Positions 10,992 through 26,347 of a DNA stretch of 64,000 bases are shown piece by piece. The notes beneath the pieces are model-generated. The model made no database searches. It was not told the DNA's origin and worked only from the letters and a program-made list of their open reading frames with translations. Source of the stretch: Chamaecrista fasciculata (taxonomy: Eukaryota > Streptophyta > Magnoliopsida > Fabales > Fabaceae); assembly GCA_003254925.1 (NCBI GenBank), contig QANZ01039167.1:124001-188000 (forward strand), written 5' to 3'. The translations under genes were made by a program, and so were the position numbers. Numbering within the stretch: the stretch's first letter is position 1; each line of letters opens with the position of its first letter.

Positions 10992-13900
10992 ATGAAAGGA
11001 GAAGGGAAAATGAAGTCGAAGATGAAATGGGTTGGTCTGGTTGGGCTTGTTCTTTCGGCTTTTTCTATCTTCGTTCACTTTCTGCTTGCTAGATTTACTG
11101 AGGATGGCATTTCTGAGTATCAGTCCTCAATTACAGTGTTTTCTTGGAGACCCATCTTTCGGAATCCAGATTTCTCCTCAAAGGTAATAATCTAAATCTG
11201 TTTTGACTGCTATTTTTGTTGTTTTTGTGATGAATTCTCGAGCAAAATGCCCCTCTTATTATGGTTTTCTAAACGACAAGATGTTGCATTCAGTGTCATT
11301 TTCCGAAGATGGGGTATTATTGGCTTGAACTTGTTGTACCTATCGCCGTTTTGTCTGAATCTTTAGAAATGATTGAAGAAACGTGACAGAATAAGCGCAG
11401 CTTACTATTTTTTGTTCTTTGGTCTGGATCTACATGTCGTAGTTCTTCTGTGATTTATGATTACTATGATTCTCCTAAGCATGCGGATTTGGTTTTTCTT
11501 CATTTCTTGTGTGCATTTTGTGTTTCTGTTTGTTTTTCTTTGGGTTTATTTGATTGACTCTGACCGAGATTTGTTCTTATGCTTTGAACTTGTGCTGCAG
11601 AGTAAGTCATATAGAAGACTATGGGGTCCTGTGAGGCAGTTTGAATCTTTGCATCCTGATGCGAACCCCAGAGGATATTATGCTGGTTTGTTCTGATTAC
11701 CGTTCTTGCTTAAAATTCCAGAGGATTTTGATGGTCATCTAAGACATTATCTTCTAACATTCACTTCTATGTAATTTGGAGAAAGCCTACTGGCATGTAA
11801 AATAAGCCTAAAATGTTTGCTGTACATTATTTTTTCTCTCTGAAAGTAAACATGTCTGTTTAATCACTTTCAGATCCTAGTCCAGAAACAAATGGGTTTA
11901 TTTTTGTCCGGATACAGGGTGGTTTTCATGAGATCAAGAACTCGGTGAGCAATCATTTTTCAACAGGTTTATCTTTTGGTGTTAATATGATATTGAATTA
12001 GTCATGTAAGATTATCAGTTTCTTTCAGATATGTGACGTGGTTGTGGTATCTCGATTTCTTAATGCTACATTAGCAATTCCTGAAATCCAATCAACAACA
12101 AGCAGCAAGGGAATAAGGTTCCTATCCTTCCAACAAATTTACTGAAACAACATTTAACTCAGTTCAATGTGTTTTGGTCAATGAACTTTTGCTGACTTTT
12201 GCCAAAAAATTTTGCATGCAGCTCCCAGTTCAAGAGTTTTGCATATCTTTATAATGAAGACCAGTTTTTATTAGCACTAGCAAAAGATGTCAAAATTGTG
12301 AAAACTCTTCCAAAAAATCTAAAAGGTGCAAGGAGAAAGAAGGAGATTCCATCTTTTAAAGTGCCTCGCTCAGCATCACCATATTATTATTTGCACAATG
12401 TTCTCCCGGTTCTAAAGAAGCATTCAGTGGTAGAATTAGTTGTTTCTGATGGTGGATGCTTGCAGGTGAAGTCAGATTCTGTTTTGATTGTTAGATCTAT
12501 ACCTTGTTGTTAATCTTAGCTTCTCCAGTACCTAGGTCCTAGATTATGTTTGAATTTCTGATTTGGGGGCTTCCTGTTGAAAGCTTGAAGATTAATACAG
12601 TTGTATTTGTGATATGATATGACAGTTTTTACATATGTTGATTCTTTCTTACTTTACCTTTGCTGATGTACCTTGTAATGATTTTTTATTCCCCCTTTAA
12701 TATTTACCTTCTGAACTTTACTTAGGCCAATCTTCCCCCCTATTTTGAAGAATATCAAAGGTTGAGATGTCGGGTTGCTTTCCATGCTCTTCGATTTCGG
12801 CAGGAAGTTCAAGAACTTGCCACTAAGATTTTGCAGAGGCAAGGGCGATATTCACTTATATCTCTGAAGTTTGTTTGTTCTTCTCCTCTTTTTTCCCCCT
12901 TTGCTTAGTGTTTTGGTACTTCTGACCAATTGTAGGTTACGAGCTCCTCGCCAGCCCTTTATTGCCTATGACCCTGGCATGACAAGAGATGCTTTAGCAT
13001 ATCATGGTTGTGCTGAACTCTTCCAGGTATATGATTCAAACTTGTAGATTACTTCTGATTATCTTTGAACCCTTCCTGGCATTTCTTATTTCTTCCGTGC
13101 CTTTACATTCAAGGATGTGCATACTGAACTCATTCAACACAAAAGATCTTGGATGATAAAACGTGGGATTGTGAAGGGGAAGCTTTCAGTAAAATCAGCT
13201 GAAGCTAGACTCAACGGTTCTTGTCCTTTAATGCCAGAAGAGGTAAGAGAGTATACTCTTTCAAATTCAGGCAAGGAAAATTTCAGTGTCAATATAATGG
13301 TGAACTTTTCTATTAAGTGTATTAGTGGTGTAATTGATCCAAGCTTTAGATGAATCAAATGAATTGAACTTTAAATTAGCCAAACTCTTAACTAATCTGA
13401 GTCTTGAAATAAGACCAAGCTCAGCTTGTGTAAGCCTTTTCTTTAACAGGTTTCTGGGAGCAGAGCCCAAGTAACCTCAGCTTACACAAGCTCAATTTTA
13501 TATTTATATACTCTTATTTAGTTGCAAAATTTTGCCTAAACTTTGGGACATTTTCTAATAGTCCCTTGAACTTCCAAAGCTTGAAAACGGGACCCCAACT
13601 TTTACTCTCTAGGATATTGGTCTTTGGTCTATTTTCTTCTTAATAACATTAACTCTAACTCAACTTTGACTCTCCCGTAATCATGTTGGCATTGAGGACA
13701 CATAGAGCTGGCTGTGTTAATTACGGGGAAAGTTTGATGTGTTTGAGTCGAAGTAACTACTGTAAAAATAGACAGAAGGATCTTGAAGGGTAATAAGTTG
13801 AGGACCTAGTTTCCAGTTTTGAAAATTCAGAGAGCTATTTCCAAGTGACTCAAAGTTTAGTGGGAAGATTTTTGCATTTTTCCCTATTGTCTGACATTTT

Positions 13901-15510
13901 ATTATAATATACTCAAGCTCGCATTTTTCATTGATGAACCAAGCTGAGCATGAACAGCTTGCAAACAACTTAATTTCTTTTTAGCTATAGTTATGTTCTT
14001 TGTGTAAATAAAAGGACACATGTTGAGGGGGCTATTTTGGAATTTAAATCTGCTGCAGATTGGCATTCTTTTGCGAGCTTATGGATACCCACAGGACACT
14101 ATTATATATGTATCTGGGGGTGAAGTCTTTGGTGGCCAGCGGACATTAATTCCTCTTCATGCTATGTTTGAAAATGTTGTCGATAGGACTTCTCTTAGCA
14201 CCCCATGGGAACTGAGTCGTCTTTATGGCCAAGAGATTAATCTTGTCGATGCTCATCCTGGTCCACCACCTTTAATTGAAAAAGAAACAGAACATGATGC
14301 CTGGAAGAATGCTGGTCCGCGCCCTCGCCCACTCCCTCCTCCTCCAGCGAGGCCCAAATCATATAACATTGAAGGTTGGTGGGGTTGGGTTGCCGAAAGT
14401 GATAATGAACCTGATAGCACGGTCATGGAGTTGCGAACCAATGCCCATAAATTACTATGGGAAGCTATTGACTATGTGGTTTGTGTTGAAGCTGATGTTT
14501 TCATTGCTGGATTTGACCGTGACGGTAAGGGACATCCAAATTTTGCTAGTTCAGTGATGGGGCATAGGCTATATCAATCAGCTGCATCAAAGACTTACAG
14601 ACCTGACAGGTAATACCTCTTCCTGCCCGTGTGTATCATTGAACATTGTAAACAATTTGCATTGCAGGAAAGACTACTTTGAAACTTATTTCATGATTAA
14701 GTTTTACTTGAATAGTTGAAAAGATATTATGCTACTCTAAAGTAAAATATTTATGCTGAAGGGTTTGTTTTCTCTTCGACTTTGAAACTTTGTAACTTGA
14801 TGGGCTAGAAAATAAGCTTGTATGGTTTCCACATTAAGCTTGAATATTAGTATTTCCTGTTTGAAATTGTCAATAGGAATTAATACATTGAAAAACATTG
14901 TTGTAAAGCGGGATGAATAATAAACATTGACAAAATGATAACTAAATTTCAAGCTTAAAAATGCATTTTGAATTTAGAAATGATGAGAATTTTGTAATTT
15001 ACTATGCTTCATCCTTTGCCATCATGCTTCTGTTGATGCAGAAAGGAAGGTGTCAAACTTATAGATGAGATTCGTGACCACATGTATCAAGCAAATCAAA
15101 CTTGGCTAAGGTCAGTTCGTGGGCATTTGAGAAAAGTATTACTTGATGAACTGATGGAAGCATCAAAGAAGTCAAAACCGTTTTCCTTTCTCTCTCATCC
15201 GGTCCCCGAATGTTCTTGCTCGACATATGATTCGTTGGAGACATCATCAAATGCTTCTAGTCCATCAATTTCATCGCAACTTTGGGCTGCTTCTGGTGTT
15301 CCACATCGGTGTCCTGCCTGGATGCCCACTAGTTCTGTTTCTCATTCAAAAGAGAAGGACAGTGAAGATGATCTAGACGATGATGATTCAACATCATCTG
15401 GATTGTTCTTTGTGGAACATGGAGAAAACCATGAAGGTGATGGAGAAGCAAACAACAAAGATGAAAATCAATTTGAGGACCAAGAAGAGCTTGAAGGTGG
15501 TGATCGATGA
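10992..15510 (+). CDS. GT106 / O-fucosyltransferase-like glycosyltransferase, 677 aa
   Basis: Ten exons: 10992-11183, 11601-11685, 11874-11944, 12029-12117, 12222-12465, 12726-12838, 12936-13026, 13114-13242, 14059-14609 and 15042-15510. All phases agree; intron 6 is a GC-AG intron. Residues about 13-35 form one hydrophobic anchor, as in type II Golgi glycosyltransferases. The domain shows GGFHEIKNS-ICDVVVVSRFLNATL (nucleotide-sugar fold), YVSGGEVFGGQRTLIPL, and CVEADVFIAGFDRDGKGHP. Where most relatives have HLRxExDM, this protein has IAYDPGMTRDALAYHGC, so it belongs to a divergent subgroup and its donor and acceptor are unknown. The C-terminal about 100 residues are S-rich then D/E-rich (DDLDDDDS) and probably disordered. 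The ATG at 10992 is the first in frame and is followed by a basic stretch and the anchor. Plant GT106 members act on cell-wall polysaccharides or proteins in the Golgi. Confidence 0.9.
13520..13890. mobile_element. MITE-like inverted-repeat element in intron 8 of the GT106 gene
   Basis: The left end GCAAAATTTTGCCTAAACTT and the complement of the right end, TGCAAAAATCTTCCCACTAA, form an imperfect terminal inverted repeat. The arms carry TAGTCCC / GGACC units like the other elements of this window. It lies wholly within the 816-bp intron 13243-14058 and explains that intron's length. The ends are approximate. Confidence 0.5.
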
Positions 15511-16975
15511 TAATGGGTTCACTTCCTCTGCAGCTAATGTATATAACTGATTGTTGCATCAGTCTATGGCTTCCAGGGTTCAGTTTTGGGTGATAACAGG
15601 AAACTCCTATAAAGTGGCTCTGTAACTGATTCTGGGACTCAACTGATTTTCCAGTACAAAAGTTCCCTCGGTGATCATCGGGAAATCCTCCTTCACAAAA
15701 TTCAGACCATTTTGTTTGGTCCTGTATTGATTTTGATGTATCCTAGTTTAAAGTTGCTAGAGAATACAAGGTTTAGTTAGTTTAGATTTTGATTCTTTTG
15801 CTTGGAAAACTGACTGGTTCTCCAAGCACAATGACTGTATTTTACTGATGTAACTTTGTTCAAGAACTGAAACTCAAATTTTGTAGCTGATAATGATACA
15901 ACCAGTTTCTACCATACATATTATGCATCTAGGACCTTCCTAATTTCACCCCATATGTTGTTGTATGGATTATTTTTTGCGCATGGATTCGCAATTTATC
16001 AGAGATGTATAATGTCTTAAGTATCTTCCTTAACAAGTATTTTTCTATGAATTCAAACTTGAGTAATTAAGATATATAAAAGGTAAGCCAGGCAAAAAAA
16101 AAAAAGATATATAAAAGGTAGGGCCAATACCATTTGTTTTTCGTTTATTGTATGTTATTGGATGCATGTAATTAGTGATTTGACCTTGAAAGAAAATAGA
16201 TTTTGCAATGATAAAATTATAAGATTTAGTTGTTGAAAGATGCAATTATAATTAATATAGTTTTTTTTTTGTTAAAGATACTATCCTAAATTTAATAACC
16301 AATGTGATGCAGTTTTAAATTTTTTTAACATTATAGTTAATACTTAATGTTAAAAAAAATATATTAATTGTCAAATTTGAATTAATATTTTAAAATATAA
16401 GGATTAAGTTGTTTGTAATTGTATATTTAAGGGATTAAACCTTGTAATTTCATCTTCTAGAGACTAAATTGATAAATTTATTAACAATGAGTCTGCAAAA
16501 TTGCAATTAAAATTGCACTGCAGTTTTTTTTTTTAATGGGAAAATTGCACTGTTGTCATTGGATTTGCCATTACAGCTAGCGACCTGACTCCATTAAATT
16601 TAGCTCGTGCCATAGTTTTTAGAATAAATTAATGATGATTTAGTTTTTAAAAAATCATACAATGAATTGAAGAAATGTTTGGTTCATGGTCTAAACTCTA
16701 ACCGATTCAGTTGAATTGATGGTTAAATAGGACGATATAATCAATAATATTTCTTAATTATTTTAAAATATGAATAATATATAAAATATAACTATTAAAA
16801 TTATAATGATAATACATAGATATAAATTAATAATTTATTATAAATAACTCATGTTACAATACAATAATTTAGATAGAGAGACTAATATTAATAAAAAAAT
16901 AATTTTAAGGACTAATAAATTGAGAAAAAAAGACTTTGAGGAACTAAAATGAAAAATATTGATATATGAAGGATC
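15511..16975. other. 3' flank of the GT106 gene and AT-rich spacer
   Basis: 15511 to about 15950 is the likely 3' UTR and near flank. The rest is AT-rich with poly-T runs and degenerate TIR-like phrases (for example GGGATTAAACCTTG near 16430). I see no gene. Confidence 0.5.
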
Positions 16976-16991
16976 AAAATAGAGATGAGAT

Positions 16992-17170
16992 AACTACATG
17001 ATTGTGGCCTAGTGGTTCCTCACTTGGTCCTTTAACCAAGTGGTGGGGGTTCGAATCTTACCTTTGGGAATGAAAAGTATTCTGTGGCCAGTCGTTTATC
17101 CTTAAGTGGAGGACCCGCGACGGAGGGATTAGTCACCGTTCCCAACGGTGGATTCCGGTTTATACAAAAA
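16992..17170 (+). mobile_element. tRNA-derived SINE with 16-bp target duplication
   Basis: The body carries an RNA polymerase III box A (TGGCCTAGTGG, about 17005) and box B (GGTTCGAATCT, about 17049) in tRNA-like spacing, a tRNA-unrelated body, and an A-rich 3' tail. The 16-mer AAAATAGAGATGAGAT is repeated exactly on both sides (16976-16991 and 17171-17186). This is a textbook short interspersed element inserted by LINE machinery. Identical duplications and an intact tail suggest a fairly recent insertion. It is not a functional tRNA gene. Confidence 0.9.
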
Positions 17171-17186
17171 AAAATAGAGATGAGAT

Positions 17187-17527
17187 TGAGATGGAGTTTA
17201 GAAGATGAAGATGATGCAATGACCCTCGTTTTCAATTATCAATTATTTGGTCCTTGAATTTCGACTAATTATATATTTTTTGTCTTTGAATTTGTACAAA
17301 ATTAATATTATTTGATCCTTAAATTTGAACTAATTTTAAACTTTTTGGTTCTAGAATTTGTACTAAATTTATACTATTTGGTCTATGAATTTGACCCAGG
17401 GACCAAGTCATTGACAATTACAATAATTCAGGGATTGAATAATATGTTTTGATTATTCATAGACTAATTAGTTGACTCAATACAAATTCAAAAACCAAAT
17501 AATAGATTTTTTCTTAAATTAATATAA
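17187..17527. repeat. Family D dispersed repeat
   Basis: Repeated TTTGGTCCTTGAATTT-type units on the left and complementary phrases on the right, including GTTGACTCAATACAAATTC, which recurs at about 8890. It is an inverted-repeat, non-coding, probably old transposon. The exact ends are not resolved. Confidence 0.45.
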
Positions 17528-17535
17528 TTTTTTTG

Positions 17536-18026
17536 TTAAAGGGTCATTTTGGTCCTAAATATATGGCCTAGTGTCCATTTTAGTCCATTATGTTTCAAAC
17601 TGTTTAAATTGGTCCTAAATGTTTGTAAAATATTTCTTTTTTCTCCCAAACTATTGAATATGACTTGTTTTAAGTTCAAACCTAATGAGTTTAGAGTTAC
17701 GCATTGTTCTCAAAGAGTACTTTTTTTATCTAGTCTCCCGTTAGCAAATAAGGTCAAGTCGATCCTAAAAGTAGACCGCTCATTTCATGACCAAATAAGT
17801 AAAGTTGATCATATCTCTCTCGTTTCAAATTTCAATGCGACGAATTCATAACTATGAGTTCCTCTTAACAAGTCCTTTGAGACGAGAGAAATATGACAAA
17901 ATTCAATAATTTGGGAGCAAAATGAAGAATTTTACCAAAATTTAGGACCAAAATGAATCATTTTGTTAACATTTAGGATCAATTTGAATATTTTGAAACA
18001 TAATGGACCAAAATGAGCCTTTAAGC
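17536..18026. mobile_element. TIR element immediately upstream of the BIM2 gene
   Basis: The left end TTAAAGGGTCATTTTGGTCC and the complement of the right end, TTAAAGGCTCATTTTGGTCC, are closely matching inverted repeats that continue for over 100 bp with further units such as TCCATTATGTTTCAAA. The 8-mer TTTTTTTG flanks both ends, but it is too simple to prove a target duplication. The element ends about 160 bp before the CT-rich leader of the bHLH gene and so sits in its promoter region. Confidence 0.65.
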
Positions 18027-18185
18027 TTTTTTTGTTTTTATCTCAAAAGTTGAGCCCCAATTCGCCGGTGAGTTTCCAGATGGAAAGTGTTGCGCAGTCA
18101 GCCAAACCCCACTTTATAGCTTTGTGCACATCAGCCAGCGACTCCTCTCGTCTCGTCGTCACCTTCTTCAATCTTCACCCTAGGG

Positions 18186-18188
<3 letters not shown>

Positions 18189-18232
<44 letters not shown>
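18189..18232 (+). repeat. (CT)n microsatellite in the 5' leader of BIM2
   Basis: An uninterrupted run of about 22 CT units, about 145 bp before the start codon at 18377. CT-rich 5' leaders are common in plant genes. The run is likely polymorphic in length. Confidence 0.85.
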
Positions 18233-18237
<5 letters not shown>

Positions 18238-18376
18238 CTCTCTCCAACTGTACATTTAACAAACAACGCCCCAATCATCGTTTCCGGCATCTCTCATCCC
18301 AACTACTCCCACACACAACCTTCATTTTCTTCCAAACAGCTTTTTTTTTTTTTTGGCCTCCGATTGAGTGCGCGGG

Positions 18377-23423
<5,047 letters not shown>

Positions 23424-23935
23424 GTTTCCCCCTCATTTTCATTTTTGCCTTTTATTAAACTTTTAATTCTAATTATGTTTCTTAAGGTGAGGAAATGTAG
23501 GATTGAGGGGGGCGGTTCATTTTTGCCATGCTAGATTAAATCCAGATAAAATGTACATTTTAATGGTTCTGGTTTGGAAACATGGACATTTGGGAATAAA
23601 ATGTTATATATGCTTGTGCGTCTATCTTTTTAATGGCTATATATCTGCTTGTTATTTTTAATAAAAGCTTCCATCCATGGAACGAGCTGCTTATGTTCGT
23701 GTAATTTTCAGTATTTTTGTGCCGTCTTTTTTCTTATGGCACCTCAATGCTCCTTGAAACCTAGTTTTGGGGGATATCGGATGTGATTTGTGTCACTTGT
23801 ACATGGCACCCACTGTATTCTTAGTCTTAATCGATGTTAGATTGAGTACTAATCTTATGTCTTGAAAATTTAACAGAGTCACTATATACTCACCTTGACA
23901 CCAAAACTTTTGTGGAGTATACTGACATTTTTGTA

Positions 23936-24418
23936 CAGGTCAAAAATTCATTTTGGTCTTTGAATTAAAGCATGAATTCTGTTTTGGTCATTAAATTATT
24001 TCTCGTTTGTTTTGGTTAAACTTTCTCCTTTATTTTATCTTTAGTCTAAATCGTGATTTCGTCTAGTTGTTGCTGTCTTCTTTTAGTTGGATACTAGACT
24101 TAGACAATTTTTTTCTCATGTGTTCTGATGAATTGGCAGAGAAAGAGAAATATTTCTTCTTAAAAAAAAATTAACCACATATTTATCTTGCTTATGATTG
24201 TAAAAGATTTTTCTCTCCACTAACTCATTAAGATACATGAGAGAAAAATCGATTATCTCAACCGTCCACGTCAAAGTTAATGAAAAGACCATACAAAATT
24301 ACATTTTAAATAAGTGAAATAAATTGAAAAGTTTGAGGATTAAAACAAAATAAAAAATAATTTAAGGACTAAAATAGAATTCACTTTACAGTTCAGGGAC
24401 CAAAATGAGGTTTTGATC
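23936..24418. mobile_element. TIR element downstream of BIM2 with 8-bp flanking duplication
   Basis: The left end (from CAGGTCAAAAATTCATTTTG) and the complement of the right end, GATCAAAACCTCATTTTGGT, form long imperfect inverted repeats with TTTTGGTC units. The 8-mer TTTTTGTA is found directly outside both ends (23928-23935 and 24419-24426). A similar left half, cut by the assembly gap, lies at about 63050-63195. Non-coding. Confidence 0.6.
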
Positions 24419-24485
24419 TTTTTGTATATTAAATTTAACATTTCAACTTTATTTTAAAATAATATTAACATTTTTGTATAATTCT

Positions 24486-24613
24486 AATGTCTAAGTAAGT
24501 ATTTTGTTATATTTTAAAACTATGTACTAAATTTACAGTTGAACTTGAGAATGTCTAAGTAAGTATTTTGTTATATTTTAAAACTATGTACTAAATTTAC
24601 AGTTGAACTTGAG
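24486..24613. repeat. 64-bp tandem duplication
   Basis: The unit starting AATGTCTAAGTAAGTATTTT is repeated exactly twice (24486-24549 and 24550-24613). The identity indicates a recent duplication or an assembly join. The ACTTGAGTAAAGAGA junction phrase occurs once more nearby (about 24642). Confidence 0.9.
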
Positions 24614-25384
24614 TAAAGAGAAAGTTTGGCCAAAAAAAATACTTGAGTAAAGAGACTACGTTGGTATGTTGATATGGAAAATGGTATAGTTTTTATAATA
24701 GGAGTCCCACCAAAATAAGTGTATGGGTTTCAAAAATGTCAACCACAGGTCCACAACGAACAACCCCACCCATAATAAACAATAAAAGAGGACCACAATT
24801 AAAGAATACACTTACTATTTCAATAATAATAATAAAAAAAACACTTACTATATCACAGATGGCTTATTGGCATAGCTCTATAGGTCTGCCTAAAGTGATA
24901 CGTTGTTATTCTTACTGTTTTTCCAACCAGTACATAATTAAGAGACATTATTATGTCGTGAAAATTAATATATATATATATATATATATATACAAATTTG
25001 ACAGTCAATATGTTATGGGATATATTTTTTTTCCAAAAAATATATTTCAAAATTATTTTTTCAATTTTAAAATCATTATAATAATTTGTAATCATGTCCT
25101 AAAGATACTGATTAGAAAAATCTTATTCTTAATTCTTATAGTGGATTAGGAAAGTTATCATTAAGCTAATCGTCACTTTCATTTTTGATGCTACAGGAAC
25201 TCCCCAACCACCCAATTTTTCAAGTCTTCCATCTTAATATGTAGTTTAATCCACAAACACAATCTGAAAAAAAGAAAGGAAACTAGCAAAATGACTATTG
25301 TATGCATTAGTGGGTAGTGATGTTGTTGGAGTTGCTACCTGAAATAAGAGAAACACTAAAACAAGATAAAATTGTTAGTAAAAC
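24614..25384. other. AT-rich spacer with (AT)n microsatellite
   Basis: Contains a TA repeat at about 24969-24992. An open frame of 137 codons (24736-25149) has a low-complexity I/Y/K composition and runs through the microsatellite, so I do not treat it as a gene. Confidence 0.5.
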
Positions 25385-25595
25385 AAAATGCGTGGTCCTG
25401 GGCTGAGGCACGGATATCTCGCTTTCTTTAAGGTAATTTCACGCCTCCCACGAGTTGATTTAGTCATATCACCCGGTGCATTGGGTACACTGACGTGTTA
25501 CCTCCAGGATACAACAGCCCAGTACTCGCCTGTTTGATCTATCACCTCTTGCACTAAGGAGATAGACAGGACTCCGTCTCCCACACCCTTTCTCT
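25385..25595. other. Unexplained GC-richer block
   Basis: About 200 bases of balanced composition (GGTCCTGGGCTGAGGCACGG to GACTCCGTCTCCCAC) stand out sharply from surrounding AT-rich DNA. Translation in any frame gives only short peptides and no family I recognise. There are no tRNA boxes. It may be a fragment of a transposon, an organellar or viral insertion, or a conserved leader. I cannot assign it. Confidence 0.35.
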
Positions 25596-25822
25596 ATCCA
25601 AATATATAAAATATATATGTATATGTTTTAGCTTATTTTTTTTTTTATATCATTGTGCGTCTCTCTCTATCATCTCACACCCAATACGTCCATGACTCAC
25701 CATATATATATTTCTCTCTACCAAACTTTCCATGCGCACAAACATATATAGATACATCCTATTAGAGCCTTAAATTCATACACATTCAAACTCATTTATT
25801 TGCTTCCAACGTCTTTCTATCC

Positions 25823-25987
25823 ATGAAACGCCTCCAATTGCTTTTAATCTTCATAGCTCTATATTTAATACATATAGCAACCGTCCATTTACTTAATAAT
25901 AATAATATATCATTTAATTACTTTTATAATAATATTCAACAGATGTTTGCACTTTGCAGTATTTGTAAAGCTGAAGAGAGATTCTAG
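25823..25987 (+). CDS. Possible small secreted peptide, 54 aa
   Basis: The frame begins MKRLQLLLIFIALYLIHIAT, a basic N-terminus followed by about 16 hydrophobic residues, as in a signal peptide. It ends MFALCSICKAEERF. Upstream are pyrimidine-rich and ATATAT stretches that could be a promoter and leader. The mature part is N-rich and matches no peptide-hormone family I know (no CLE, IDA, RALF or CEP motif). A hydrophobic short frame can arise by chance in AT-rich DNA, so this is only a candidate. Confidence 0.22.
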   Translation: MKRLQLLLIFIALYLIHIATVHLLNNNNISFNYFYNNIQQMFALCSICKAEERF

Positions 25988-26347
25988 ACACGATATCATC
26001 ACAATTAATCGAGACACTGTTAGACACTAAATGCAAATACTTTTTCTTGAAATATGAAAAACATCAATTTTATTATGGGCTATGAAAAACCAACAAATAC
26101 CAATAGTGTATCTTCCATTCTTCTGTACAGTGAAGATCTTACATCACTTGCTATTGCTTCACACAAAATCTGATCTTCAAAGACATGAAATCGTAGTGTG
26201 TTACCTATTGGATTGTGAAGAATGAATAGGCTGCCATAGTCATCTCCTAATATACCAGAACCTCTTTGTTTAGCAGAACAAAGGATTTTTCTGATTGAGT
26301 AGTGTGAGTGATTATATCATCAGACCCACATGATTATGATTATATGA

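Noticed and set aside
14276-14557. 93-codon frame overlapping the GT106 exon 9
   Set aside because: Shadow of the real exon in another frame; the real frame carries conserved motifs on both sides.
17000-17075. Possible tRNA gene
   Set aside because: Boxes A and B are present but no cloverleaf closes; a longer body, A-tail and target duplication identify a SINE.
24736-25149. 137-codon plus-strand frame
   Set aside because: Low-complexity I/Y/K/N composition, runs through an AT microsatellite, and shows no family resemblance.
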